Origin: an uncultured Collinsella sp.
Lineage (GTDB): Bacteria; Actinomycetota; Coriobacteriia; Coriobacteriales; Coriobacteriaceae
Assembly: GCA_900758885.1 (NCBI GenBank)
Contig: CAAETD010000148.1
Location: forward strand, 1-7,064
Direction of reading: 5' to 3'
DNA: 7,064 nt
The position numbers and the translations under genes were made by a program. Positions 1-6,881 of this stretch are shown piece after piece (position 1 is the first letter of the stretch; each line of letters starts with the position of its first letter). The notes beneath the pieces are model-generated. The model was given only the letters and a program-made list of their open reading frames with translations. It did not search any database and was not told the origin of the DNA.

Positions 1-279
1 CCTCCGTCTTGCGCAGGACTGTTCGAAGTAGCAAGTTAAGGACCAGGGGTCCCCGTTACCCGAGCGTTTATGCACTAGTTGAATTTGAAGATCTTCGACG
101 CGCGGTACACAGGGGCCTGGGCTGAAAAGAATCTGGTTGGTAGGTTGCCCGGTGGGGCTTGGTTATGTTTGTCGCGAGTTCCGCACGAGCTGAAGAGCAC
201 TTAATGTGTTCTTCGTGTGAGCCAGGACTGTAGAGCAGCAAACATAACCAAGCCCCACCGGGCAACCGGTCAGGTTAGG
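1..279. other. Left-edge stretch without a convincing gene
   Basis: No reading frame here looks like a native gene. One plus-strand frame is open from base 3 to a TGA at 123-125 and could be the end of a gene lying to the left, but its third codon positions are only about half G/C, unlike the genes to the right, and I recognise no motif in it. Another plus frame closes with TAA at 37-39. The minus strand has several stops. The stretch contains a GAAGATCTTC palindrome (87-96) and the large inverted repeat listed separately (143-267). If a plus-strand gene does end near 125, the repeat would lie between two convergent genes. Confidence 0.5.
143..267. repeat. Perfect 29-bp inverted repeat with nested hairpin
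   Basis: The arms 143-171 and 239-267 are exact reverse complements over 29 bases. The outer part of each arm begins GGTTGCCCGGTGGGGC when read inward, and the inner end is AT-richer. The 67-base spacer holds a second stem, GAAGAGCAC (192-200) with GTGTTCTTC (206-214), with one G-U pair and a TTAAT loop. The element ends 12 bases after the stop codon of the P1-family hydrolase gene. Neither side has a T-run directly after an arm, so it is not a standard intrinsic terminator. I see no clear target-site duplication. It could be a small non-autonomous mobile element, a structured RNA or a transcript-end stabiliser; the sequence alone does not decide. Confidence 0.9.
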
Positions 280-1281
280 CTACTTCGCGGCGCCGGGGAT
301 GCTGTGGGAGGTTTTGGCGGTTTTGGCTCCGTTTACGATGGCAGTTTCCAGGGCCCTTACTGCGAGCATGCCCAGCAGGTCTAGGGGAACGGCGGAGCTT
401 GCCTGGGCGCCCAGTTTGCCGCTGGCGAGGGCGTAGATGGTGTCGCCGTCGTTGGTGGTGTGCGTGGGACGGATGGCGTGTGCGTAGGCGTCTGCGGCCA
501 TCTGGGAGACCTTGGTGGCTTGTGCCTTAGTGAGTTCCACGTTGGTGATGATGCAGCTGATGGTGGTGTTGGTGCGGTCGAGCGGCATCTGCATGGATCC
601 GGCGGCGGCAAAGGCTGCGAGTTCCATGTCGACGATCTGGTCGCTATCGGCTGCGGCGCGCATACCGGCAACCCACTCGCCGGTGAAGGGGTCGACAACG
701 TTGCCGCAGGCGTTGACTGAGACCACGGCGCCCACCTTGATGGGGCCGAGTGCCACGGCGGCAGCTCCAAGGCCGGCCTTCATGCAGGTGGCAGGCCCCA
801 TGAGCTTGCCTACAGTGGCGCCGGTGCCGGCACCTACATTGCCCTGCTCGAGCGTGGTGGGGGTGTTGTCGAGCGCCTCGCGCACGGCGGAGATGCCTGC
901 CTCAATGTCGGGGCGTACGGTGGGGTTACCAAAGGCGAGGTCGAAGATACAGCTGGAGCACACGATAGGCACCTGCGTGGGGCCGACGGGAAGGCCGATG
1001 CCGCGGCTCTCAAGCTCACGAGCGACGCCGCTTGCAGCCTCGAGGCCAAAGGCCGATCCACCCGAAAGGCAGACGGCGTGTACCTTGTCGACGGTGTTCT
1101 CAGGTCGCAGCAGGTCGGTTTCGCGCGATGCTGGAGCACCGCCGCGAACGTCAACGCCGCCGGTGGCGCCCTCGGGTGCCACGATTACGGTGCAACCGGT
1201 GCCGGCCTCCTCGTCCGTATAGTTGCCATAGCAAAAGCCATCGACATCGCAGACGTCAATGGCCTCGAGCAGTGTATCCAT
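280..1281 (-). CDS. P1 family peptidase (DmpA/NylC-like N-terminal nucleophile hydrolase)
   Basis: The 333-residue protein belongs to the S58/P1 peptidase family, whose members cleave themselves into two chains and act on aminopeptide, amide or related bonds; the substrate here cannot be told. Visible family motifs are the DVRGGAPASRETDLL stretch (44-58), SGGSAFGLEA (73-82), FDLAFGN (113-119), GNVGAGTGATVGK (147-159) and RTNTTI (236-241). By analogy with NylC, which cleaves between Asn and Thr, the likely cut is N238|T239, making T239 the nucleophile. No signal peptide is visible, so the protein is probably cytoplasmic. The protein has nine cysteines, including C108-S-S-C111 where relatives I recall have a non-cysteine stretch. 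The start is backed by AGGAG six bases upstream. The gene follows maf but is separated from it by a probable terminator, so it may be transcribed on its own. Confidence 0.9.
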   Translation of the reverse strand: MDTLLEAIDVCDVDGFCYGNYTDEEAGTGCTVIVAPEGATGGVDVRGGAPASRETDLLRPENTVDKVHAVCLSGGSAFGLEAASGVARELESRGIGLPVGPTQVPIVCSSCIFDLAFGNPTVRPDIEAGISAVREALDNTPTTLEQGNVGAGTGATVGKLMGPATCMKAGLGAAAVALGPIKVGAVVSVNACGNVVDPFTGEWVAGMRAAADSDQIVDMELAAFAAAGSMQMPLDRTNTTISCIITNVELTKAQATKVSQMAADAYAHAIRPTHTTNDGDTIYALASGKLGAQASSAVPLDLLGMLAVRALETAIVNGAKTAKTSHSIPGAAK

Positions 1282-1287
1282 GTTTAA

Positions 1288-1292
1288 CTCCT
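1288..1292 (-). promoter_or_regulatory. Ribosome binding site of the P1 peptidase gene
   Basis: The minus strand reads AGGAG followed by six bases (TTAAAC) and ATG at 1281. This is a good Shine-Dalgarno match at normal spacing and supports the chosen start. I find no convincing -35/-10 pair in the roughly 50 bases between this site and the upstream terminator; a TACAAT (1346-1351) exists but has no matching -35. Confidence 0.75.
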
Positions 1293-1342
1293 ATCGGTTT
1301 TCCGCCGCGCCTTGTGCCCGGTCGGGATCCGTACGGTACGCC

Positions 1343-1374
1343 AAAATTGTAGGCGCCGGGGGATACCCAGCGCC
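1343..1374 (-). terminator. Probable intrinsic terminator after maf
   Basis: On the minus strand a nine-base-pair stem (GGCGCTGGG at 1374-1366 with CCCGGCGCC at 1360-1352, one G-U pair) closes a five-base loop and is followed by TACAATTTT. It begins eight bases past the maf stop codon. The T-run is short (four), so termination may be partial and allow some read-through into the P1 peptidase gene. Confidence 0.65.
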
Positions 1375-1382
1375 AGATGCAA

Positions 1383-1964
1383 TTACGAGAGTTTTTGAAT
1401 CGCGCGCGCGACGCGGGCGATGGGTAGGCCCACCACGTTATAGAAGTCGCCCGAAATATCGTGCACGAGCATGCGTCCTCCTGTGCCCTGAATGCCGTAG
1501 GCGCCGGCCTTGTCCATGGGCTCACCCGAGGCGACGTAGTGCTCGATCTGCTCGTCGGTGAGCTCGTAGAACGTCACGTCGGTCACATCGACAAAGGACA
1601 GGCTTTCGGCGGCATGCGGGGCGGCCGTATCGCCTGCCTTAACGATGCAGACGCCGGTTGCGACCTGGTGCGTGCGGCCCGAAAGCTCACGGAGCATAGT
1701 GCGCGCCTCGTCCTCGGTTGCCGGCTTGCCCAGAATCTTGCCGTCAAAGGTGACGATGGTGTCGGCCGCGACCGTCAGCTCATTGGGCTCGGCATACTCG
1801 GCAGCAACGGCAGCCGCCTTGGCGCGTGCCAAGCGCTCGACAAGCGTGAGCGGGGCCTCGCCATCAAAGGGCGTTTCGTCGATATCCGCGGGAATCACGC
1901 GAATGTTGTAGCCTGCCTCGCGCATCAGCTCTATGCGGCGCGGCGATTGCGAAGCCAAAATCAT
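1383..1964 (-). CDS. maf: Maf family nucleoside triphosphate pyrophosphatase (dTTP/UTP type)
   Basis: This 193-residue cytoplasmic enzyme is expected to hydrolyse non-standard or excess nucleoside triphosphates to monophosphate and pyrophosphate, cleaning the nucleotide pool; Maf proteins have also been linked to cell division arrest. Motifs in order are ILASQSPRR at the N-terminus (2-10), DETP (29-32), AADT with the catalytic Asp68 (66-69), LGKP (78-81), SGRTHQVATGV (95-105), SGEPMDKAGAYGIQG (146-160) and FYNVVGLP (174-181). The AGAYGIQG form (Gln159) fits the YhdE-like dTTP/UTP branch rather than the YceF-like m7GTP branch. Length is normal for the family. The start overlaps the stop of the DJ-1 gene as ATGA, and only a weak GAGG-type site precedes it, so translation is probably coupled to the upstream gene. 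A probable terminator follows. Confidence 0.95.
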   Translation of the reverse strand: MILASQSPRRIELMREAGYNIRVIPADIDETPFDGEAPLTLVERLARAKAAAVAAEYAEPNELTVAADTIVTFDGKILGKPATEDEARTMLRELSGRTHQVATGVCIVKAGDTAAPHAAESLSFVDVTDVTFYELTDEQIEHYVASGEPMDKAGAYGIQGTGGRMLVHDISGDFYNVVGLPIARVARAIQKLS

Positions 1965-2503
1965 AGTTGGATGCCCTCGGCGACCTTCTCGACGGCCTTG
2001 TCGCCGGCGAGCGTGCGCAGCAGCTCCAATGCAAAGGGGAGGGACTGTGCCATGCCGCTGGCAGTGATGATGTTGCCGTCTTGCGTGACCTTCTCGCCGG
2101 TATAGGCGCCTTCGGGGAAGCTTTTCTCAAAGCCAGGGAAGCACGTGGCATGGCGCCCCTCGAGCAGGTCGAGCTCGCCCAGGATAAACGGGGCGGCGCA
2201 GATGGCGGCGACGTGCTTGGTTGCGGCGAACTCGCAGACCACGTCGCAGACGCGCTGATCTGCGCGCAGGTTGGTGGCACCGGGCAGGCCGCCGGGCAGC
2301 ACGACGCAGTCGTACTCGTCAAAGTTGATCTCATCAAAGAGCGCATCGCAGGTCACGGGGATCTGCAGCGAGCTTACGACCTCGCGCGTGGGCATGATCG
2401 AGACGAGCGTGGCACGCACGCCGCCGCGACGCATGACATCGACCATGGTCAAGCATTCAATAGTTTCAAAGCCATCGGCGGCGAGAACGGCAACGCTGGG
2501 CAT
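1961..2503 (-). CDS. DJ-1/PfpI family protein (YajL/ThiJ-like)
   Basis: This is a 180-residue single-domain member of the DJ-1/ThiJ/PfpI superfamily. Members have been reported as chaperones, glyoxalases or deglycases acting on oxidised or glycated proteins; the exact role here is not decidable. The nucleophile elbow AAICAAP holds the predicted reactive Cys102. Glu16 in GFETIE aligns with DJ-1 Glu18, which contacts that cysteine. VDVMRRGG (21-28) and VVLPGGLPGATNL (67-79) are also typical. I chose the ATG at 2503 because AAAGGA lies six bases upstream and the family N-terminus starts there. An in-frame ATG at 2527 would add eight residues that contain the ribosome binding site. The stop overlaps the maf start by four bases, so the two probably form a short operon. 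Confidence 0.93.
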   Translation of the reverse strand: MPSVAVLAADGFETIECLTMVDVMRRGGVRATLVSIMPTREVVSSLQIPVTCDALFDEINFDEYDCVVLPGGLPGATNLRADQRVCDVVCEFAATKHVAAICAAPFILGELDLLEGRHATCFPGFEKSFPEGAYTGEKVTQDGNIITASGMAQSLPFALELLRTLAGDKAVEKVAEGIQL

Positions 2504-2509
2504 GAGGGT

Positions 2510-2515
2510 TCCTTT
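2510..2515 (-). promoter_or_regulatory. Ribosome binding site deciding the DJ-1 gene start
   Basis: The minus strand reads AAAGGA, six bases, then ATG at 2503. This favours that start over the in-frame upstream ATG at 2527, which has no comparable site before it. Confidence 0.75.
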
Positions 2516-2539
2516 CATAGGCGGCATACAATTAGCCGT

Positions 2540-2568
2540 CTTATACCCCGAAGACCTCCGCTTGCCAC
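2540..2568 (-). promoter_or_regulatory. Candidate promoter for the DJ-1-maf pair
   Basis: On the minus strand GTGGCA (2568-2563, four of six matches to TTGACA) is followed after 17 bases by TATAAG (2545-2540, five of six matches to TATAAT). Transcription would start near 2533, leaving a leader of about 30 bases that contains the ribosome binding site. It lies in the 105-base gap after the methyltransferase gene, where I see no clear terminator, so read-through from upstream is also possible. Confidence 0.4.
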
Positions 2569-2608
2569 GCTCGATTTCCCAATGATTTTCTGAGCAATGA
2601 TTAAGCGG

Positions 2609-3922
2609 CTAGTTGCGCCTAAGGTGGACGACGGTCTCGCAGTGGAAGGTTTGTGGGAACAGGTCGACTGGCGTGATCTTTACGGGGGAGAAGGTGCCTT
2701 CTTCGACAAAGCGTTTGAGATCGCGCGCCAGGGTGGCCGGGTCGCAGCTCACGTAGGCGACATCGCGGGCACTCGTGCTGGCGATAAGGCCGATCGCCTC
2801 GGGGGCGAGGCCTGCGCGCGGCGGGTCGACCACCAAGATGTCGGCATCCTGGTCGGGGAACTCGCGCACCGCGTCTCCGCCAATGACGTCGACGTTATCA
2901 AGCTTGTTGATTTCCAGGTTACGGCGTAGATCGCGCACGGCGGGGCCGTAGGCCTCGACGGCAGCGACAAAGTCGCAGCGGCGGGCGAGCGGCAGGGTAA
3001 AGGTGCCGGCACCGCAGTACAGGTCCACGGCAAGCTCGTCTTCCTGCGGGTCGAGCGCTTCCATGACAAGATCGATCAAAATCTCGGCACCCTTGGTGTT
3101 GACCTGGAAAAAAGACGGGGCAGACAAGCGCATCTGATCCTCGGCGATATTCTCGGTCCATGAGCCCTCTCCGGCGAGCATTTCGACCTTGGAGACACGG
3201 CGGGCCTTCTTTTCGCCCTTGCTCATCACGCGTACGATGCTCGTAGGATGAGCGGCGTCCGCCAGCACGCGGGAGACCTGCGAGCGCGGAAAAGAGCCTG
3301 TGGGCGTCCAGAGTGCGACCTCGAGTGCCTTGGTGCGGCGCGATGCGCGAATGCCCACGCGTTCGAGCCCCAAGTCATGGCTGCCGCTTAGATAGTTGAG
3401 TGCGCCGACGACCGATTTGAGTGCCTTCGGGAAGCGCTTATCGAACAGCGGACACATATCGACGGTCACGATTTTGCTGGGGTCGACACCGTGCATGCCA
3501 AGGCGCACGCGACCGTTGACGATGGTCGGTTCGAGCTCGATTTTATTGCGGTAGCCCCAGTCGTCCTTGGTGTGGCAGATGGGCTGTACCAACTCATCTG
3601 CCAGCTCAGGAGCGAACTTGCCGATGCGCTCGAGCGTGGAGCGCAGGTTTTGCTCCTTGGCGGCGAGCTGTGCCGTGCGTGAGAGATTGCCCCACGAGCA
3701 GCCGCCGCAGATGCCCACGAAGGGGCAGGGAGGCTGAATGCGATTGGGGCTTGGCTCCAGAATCTCGGTGGTGCGGGCGCGCATGAATGACTTGCCGTCC
3801 TGTACGACCTCGGCCTCGACGGTGTCGCCTGCCACGGCACCCTGCACAAAGACGGCCTTGCCGTTGTCGGCGTGCGCCAGCCCGTCGGCGCCGTAGGTCA
3901 TCGATTCTATAGTGAGCTTCAT
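2609..3922 (-). CDS. rlmD: 23S rRNA uracil-C5 methyltransferase, RlmD/TrmA family with 4Fe-4S site
   Basis: The product (437 residues from the chosen start) should transfer a methyl group from S-adenosylmethionine to C5 of a uracil in 23S rRNA; the family also includes the two-site enzyme RlmCD, so the exact nucleotide is uncertain. An N-terminal TRAM RNA-binding domain covers about residues 1-55. Four cysteines for an iron-sulfur cluster are present: C66-x5-C72-x2-C75 and C157. The methyltransferase core shows SFFQVN (270-275), the SAM-binding DLYCGAG (300-306), VDPPRAG (365-371), the catalytic Cys393 in VSCDP and the general base Glu429 in HCET. I chose the ATG at 3922 because the TRAM domain begins with MKLTIE and AGGCAGGA lies just upstream, although spacing is tight. 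A start at 3958 would add 12 residues and lacks a ribosome site. The gene follows the ppk1 terminator, so it should have its own promoter, but I find no good one. Confidence 0.93.
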   Translation of the reverse strand: MKLTIESMTYGADGLAHADNGKAVFVQGAVAGDTVEAEVVQDGKSFMRARTTEILEPSPNRIQPPCPFVGICGGCSWGNLSRTAQLAAKEQNLRSTLERIGKFAPELADELVQPICHTKDDWGYRNKIELEPTIVNGRVRLGMHGVDPSKIVTVDMCPLFDKRFPKALKSVVGALNYLSGSHDLGLERVGIRASRRTKALEVALWTPTGSFPRSQVSRVLADAAHPTSIVRVMSKGEKKARRVSKVEMLAGEGSWTENIAEDQMRLSAPSFFQVNTKGAEILIDLVMEALDPQEDELAVDLYCGAGTFTLPLARRCDFVAAVEAYGPAVRDLRRNLEINKLDNVDVIGGDAVREFPDQDADILVVDPPRAGLAPEAIGLIASTSARDVAYVSCDPATLARDLKRFVEEGTFSPVKITPVDLFPQTFHCETVVHLRRN

Positions 3923-3968
3923 ATTCCTGCCTGTCATTCGCGTTGTTGTTCGCACCATGGTAGCAGGG

Positions 3969-4012
3969 AAAAGCGCCCCGCATCCGAGGCTTTCCTCAAA
4001 TGCGGGGCGCTT
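3969..4012 (-). terminator. Strong intrinsic terminator of ppk1
   Basis: A perfect 13-bp inverted repeat (AAGCGCCCCGCAT at 3971-3983 and its complement at 4000-4012) encloses a further four-base-pair stem, GAGG (3986-3989) with CCTC (3994-3997). On the minus strand the hairpin runs into TTTT (3972-3969). It starts 23 bases after the ppk1 stop. The plus-strand side reads CTTCTAC and lacks a T-run, so it should act on the minus strand only. Confidence 0.85.
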
Positions 4013-4033
4013 CTACAAACTGCTTCTACAAAC
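4009..4033 (-). repeat. 12-bp direct repeat between the ppk1 stop and its terminator
   Basis: GCTTCTACAAAC occurs at 4009-4020 and again at 4022-4033 on the plus strand, one base apart. The pair fills the space between the ppk1 stop codon (4036-4038) and the terminator stem, and the left copy overlaps the stem by four bases. It looks like a small tandem duplication; I see no sign of a function. Confidence 0.8.
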
Positions 4034-4035
4034 GA

Positions 4036-6438
4036 CTATTTCGTCTTGCCGGTAATGAGCGTCTTAAGACCCAGGCCGATCAGACCCAGGCCCATGCGCA
4101 CGCGGCCGGGGCGATGGCGCTCGATGGCCTTGGTCTTGCCAGCGGGCTTATCGCGACGGGCGCTCGTCTCGGGTGCGGGCTTGGTGACCTGCGGATCGGG
4201 CTGAGGTGCAGGTGCAGGCTCGGGCTCAATGACGGTCGCCTGGACCTCTTGGACCTTGGGTGCTACTGGCTGCGGCTCGGCCTCGGAGGCAGGTTCCGCC
4301 TCAATGACGGGCTCGGGCGCGGCCTCGGCGTTGCGATAGGCGCGCTCCAGCAGGGCTTCCTGTGAGTTGAAGGGTTTCTCACCCTCTGCACGCTCCACGG
4401 GGACCCAGGTGCCGTCGCTCGTGAGGCTGCGGGCCTTCACGTTGTCGCGCAGCTGCATGCCCATGTACTCGTGCACCAGGGCGCGGCAGGTGGGGTCGAG
4501 CACGGGGAAGGCAATCTCCACGCGGTGCTCGGTGTTGCGCGTCATCATGTCTGCCGAGCTCAGGTAAATCATGTCCGAGTCCACGCCGAAAGCATAGACG
4601 CGCGCGTGCTCCAAAAAGCGTCCGACGATGGAGCGGACATGCACGTTCTCGGTCTTGCCCGGAACACCGGGCTTGAGGCACGAGATGCCTCGGATGATCA
4701 TGTCTACGCGCACGCCGGCACACGATGCCTCGGCGATCTTGTCGATAACCTCGCGGTCGGTCAGCGAGTTGAGCTTAAAGAACACGCGGGCGGGCTCGCC
4801 GGCAAGGGCGCGCTGGATCTCGCGGTCAAGCCCGCGCATGATGAGCGGTTTCAGTCCGACGGGCGCCACACCCAGGAAGCGGTAGTCGCCGCGCAGGTTG
4901 CCCAGCGACAGGTTGCGGAAGAACAGGTTGGCGTCCTCGCCGATGCCGGGATGGGCTGTCATGAGCATAAAGTCGCTGTAGAGTTTGGCCGTCTTCTCGT
5001 TAAAGTTGCCGGTGCCCAAAAGTGTGAGGCGCGTTAGCGCCATGCCCTCGCGATAGGTGAGCTGGCAGATCTTTGAGTGGCATTTAAAGCCCTCGGAACC
5101 ATAGATGACGGTGCAGCCGGCCTCTTCCAGGCGCTCGGCCCACTCGATGTTGTTCTGCTCGTCAAAGCGTGCGCGGAGCTCCATGAGCACCGTGACCTCT
5201 TTGCCGTTCTCGGCAGCATCGATCAGAGACTCGCATAGGCGGCTCTGCTTGGCCACGCGGTAGAGCGTGATGCGCAACGAGATGCACTCGGGGTCGTAGG
5301 CTGCTTCGTGCACCAGGTCCAAGAACGGATTCATGGCCTCGTAAGGGTAGAAGAGCAGCTTGTCGTGCTGCAGCACCTGCTCGCGGATGGAGTGGGTCAT
5401 GTCGATGGTGGGATTGGGCTGCGGCTTAAACGGCGTAAAGAGCAGCTCGTTGCGCAGGTGCTCGGGAATCTTGCCCTCAATGCCAAAGACGTAGCCCAGG
5501 TTGAGCGGGATATCGCAGGTAAAGACCGAGCGACGCGAAAGCTCGAGCGCCTTGCGGATGGTCTTGAGCGTCGCCTTCTCGAGCGATCCCGAGACCGCGA
5601 GCACTACCGGCTGCAGGCGCAGGCGCTTCTTGAGAATGCGCTTCATGTGCTGGCGGTAGTCCTCTTCCTCCTCGACGCCCTCGCCGTCCGGATCGATGTC
5701 AGCGTTGCGGGTGACGCGGATCAGCGCACGATCCAGCGGCTTATAGGAGCCAAAGCAGCTGTCCAGGCAGGCGAGGATGACGTCCTCGAGCAAGATGTAG
5801 GAGTAGGTGCCGGTGGGCGAGGGGATCTCGACCACGCGGTTCATCGAGGCGGGAATCTCGATAAGGCCCAGCAGGCTCTCCTCGTCGGTGGCACCGTCCA
5901 GACCACAGGCCAGATAGAGCGCGCCATTGCGCAGGTTGGGGAAGGGGTGGCGAGGATCGATGACCAGCGGCGAGATGACCGGTGACACGTAGGCCTGGAA
6001 GTAGCGGGTTACAAAGGTGCGCTCCTCGGGCGTAAGCGAATCGATGCGGGCGCGGTGAACGCCCAAGGTGTCGAGCTTGCCCTCGATGCTCTTAAAGATG
6101 GACTCCCAACGGGTAAGGAGCCCGGGCATTTCGGCCATGACAGCATCGACCTGTTCGGAGGCGGTCATATTGCTCTTGTTGTCGACAGGTTGTTTTTTGA
6201 GCTCCGCCAGATCGGACAGGCCGCCCACGCGCACCATAAGGAACTCGTCGAGGTTGGACTCGAAGATCGAGACGAACTTTAGTCGCTCGAATAACGGAAC
6301 GGTTTCGTCGAAGGCTTCGTCGAGCACGCGGTTGTCAAAGCGTAGCCAGCTGAGCTCTCGGTTTTGCGTGTACGAGAAGTCGCGCGGCGGTTTGCGCAGC
6401 TTTGCGGCGGCTTGCTTCTTTTCGATTTTGCTCGGCAT
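4036..6438 (-). CDS. ppk1: Polyphosphate kinase 1
   Basis: This enzyme makes inorganic polyphosphate from ATP (reversibly) through a phosphohistidine. From the chosen start it is 800 residues, longer than the usual 690 or so. The four-domain core is intact: NRELSWLRFDNRVLDEA (26-42) and ESNLDEFL (60-67) in the N domain, FYPYEAMNPFLDLVHEAA (363-380), KCHSK with the predicted phosphohistidine His454 (452-456), GTGNFNEKTAKLYSDF (475-490), FLEHARV with the second conserved His611 (608-614) and SSADMMTRN (627-635). After about residue 690 comes an unusual tail: a Pro/Glu/Ala-rich linker (about 705-760) and a basic end with a Gly/Leu-rich stretch (about 780-797). The start is uncertain: ATG at 6438 has GGA nine bases upstream; ATG at 6444 and GTG at 6483 are in frame. 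It is divergent from arcA and ends in its own terminator. Confidence 0.96.
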   Translation of the reverse strand: MPSKIEKKQAAAKLRKPPRDFSYTQNRELSWLRFDNRVLDEAFDETVPLFERLKFVSIFESNLDEFLMVRVGGLSDLAELKKQPVDNKSNMTASEQVDAVMAEMPGLLTRWESIFKSIEGKLDTLGVHRARIDSLTPEERTFVTRYFQAYVSPVISPLVIDPRHPFPNLRNGALYLACGLDGATDEESLLGLIEIPASMNRVVEIPSPTGTYSYILLEDVILACLDSCFGSYKPLDRALIRVTRNADIDPDGEGVEEEEDYRQHMKRILKKRLRLQPVVLAVSGSLEKATLKTIRKALELSRRSVFTCDIPLNLGYVFGIEGKIPEHLRNELLFTPFKPQPNPTIDMTHSIREQVLQHDKLLFYPYEAMNPFLDLVHEAAYDPECISLRITLYRVAKQSRLCESLIDAAENGKEVTVLMELRARFDEQNNIEWAERLEEAGCTVIYGSEGFKCHSKICQLTYREGMALTRLTLLGTGNFNEKTAKLYSDFMLMTAHPGIGEDANLFFRNLSLGNLRGDYRFLGVAPVGLKPLIMRGLDREIQRALAGEPARVFFKLNSLTDREVIDKIAEASCAGVRVDMIIRGISCLKPGVPGKTENVHVRSIVGRFLEHARVYAFGVDSDMIYLSSADMMTRNTEHRVEIAFPVLDPTCRALVHEYMGMQLRDNVKARSLTSDGTWVPVERAEGEKPFNSQEALLERAYRNAEAAPEPVIEAEPASEAEPQPVAPKVQEVQATVIEPEPAPAPQPDPQVTKPAPETSARRDKPAGKTKAIERHRPGRVRMGLGLIGLGLKTLITGKTK

Positions 6439-6631
6439 ATGCATCTGTCCGTTCAGTCCCCACAAGGGACGGTAGCCTAACACTAATCACTATTGTCTCA
6501 ATTTAGTCGACCGCTGGCACGGACGTATCGCGTGAACGGTATCTTTACCTACTTCTTACGCTGACAAGTCATAGGACTGACGTCCTGCTCGTCTGCAAGC
6601 GGTCTATATCCTCACTCAACTGGTACGTAAG

Positions 6632-6670
6632 TGTGAATAAGAATGATGGATAGCTGAATATCATTGAATG
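6632..6670 (+). promoter_or_regulatory. Possible tandem ArgR/AhrC-type boxes
   Basis: Two TGAATA-bearing 18-base blocks, 6632-6649 (core TGAATAAGAATG) and 6653-6670 (core TGAATATCATTG), are separated by three bases, the spacing known for paired ARG boxes in E. coli. Compared with the Bacillus-type consensus CATGAATAAAAATKCAAK as I remember it, I count 12 and 11 matches of 18. A third, weaker TGAAT block lies at 6729-6746. The site is over 300 bases from the arcA start, and AT-rich DNA gives chance hits, so this is tentative. Confidence 0.25.
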
Positions 6671-6881
6671 CAGGCGGAAACGTAAACAAACATCATTTAT
6701 ATACATAAAACCGATTTAGCTATGCAATTCTGAATCAAAAGTTTAGAGATGTAATTGCAAATAGTTTTTAGGAAAAAAGAGCGTTTACCTTAGAAAAGTT
6801 ACTTTAGAACGCCGAAGTACATTATGGGGGAATCTCGTGCGATATACCGTTCATCGCACTTTGTTGACCGTTCGGGGGCGA

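Noticed and set aside
68..265. 65-residue frame on the minus strand through the inverted repeat
   Set aside because: It runs through both repeat arms, has no ribosome binding site that I can see and no familiar motif.
143..267. Retron-like RNA for the large inverted repeat
   Set aside because: No reverse transcriptase gene is in the window, and the layout lacks a recognisable msr/msd arrangement.
512..1222. Long open frame (236 residues) on the plus strand
   Set aside because: It lies antisense to the P1-family hydrolase gene, which has clear family motifs and a good ribosome site. Composition is Ser/Pro/Ala/Arg-rich, as expected for a shadow frame in GC-rich DNA.
1461..2105. Open frame (214 residues) on the plus strand
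   Set aside because: Antisense across maf and the DJ-1 gene, both well supported; a shadow frame.
5308..5985. Long open frame (225 residues) on the plus strand
   Set aside because: Antisense to the conserved core of ppk1; no recognisable domain, so a shadow.
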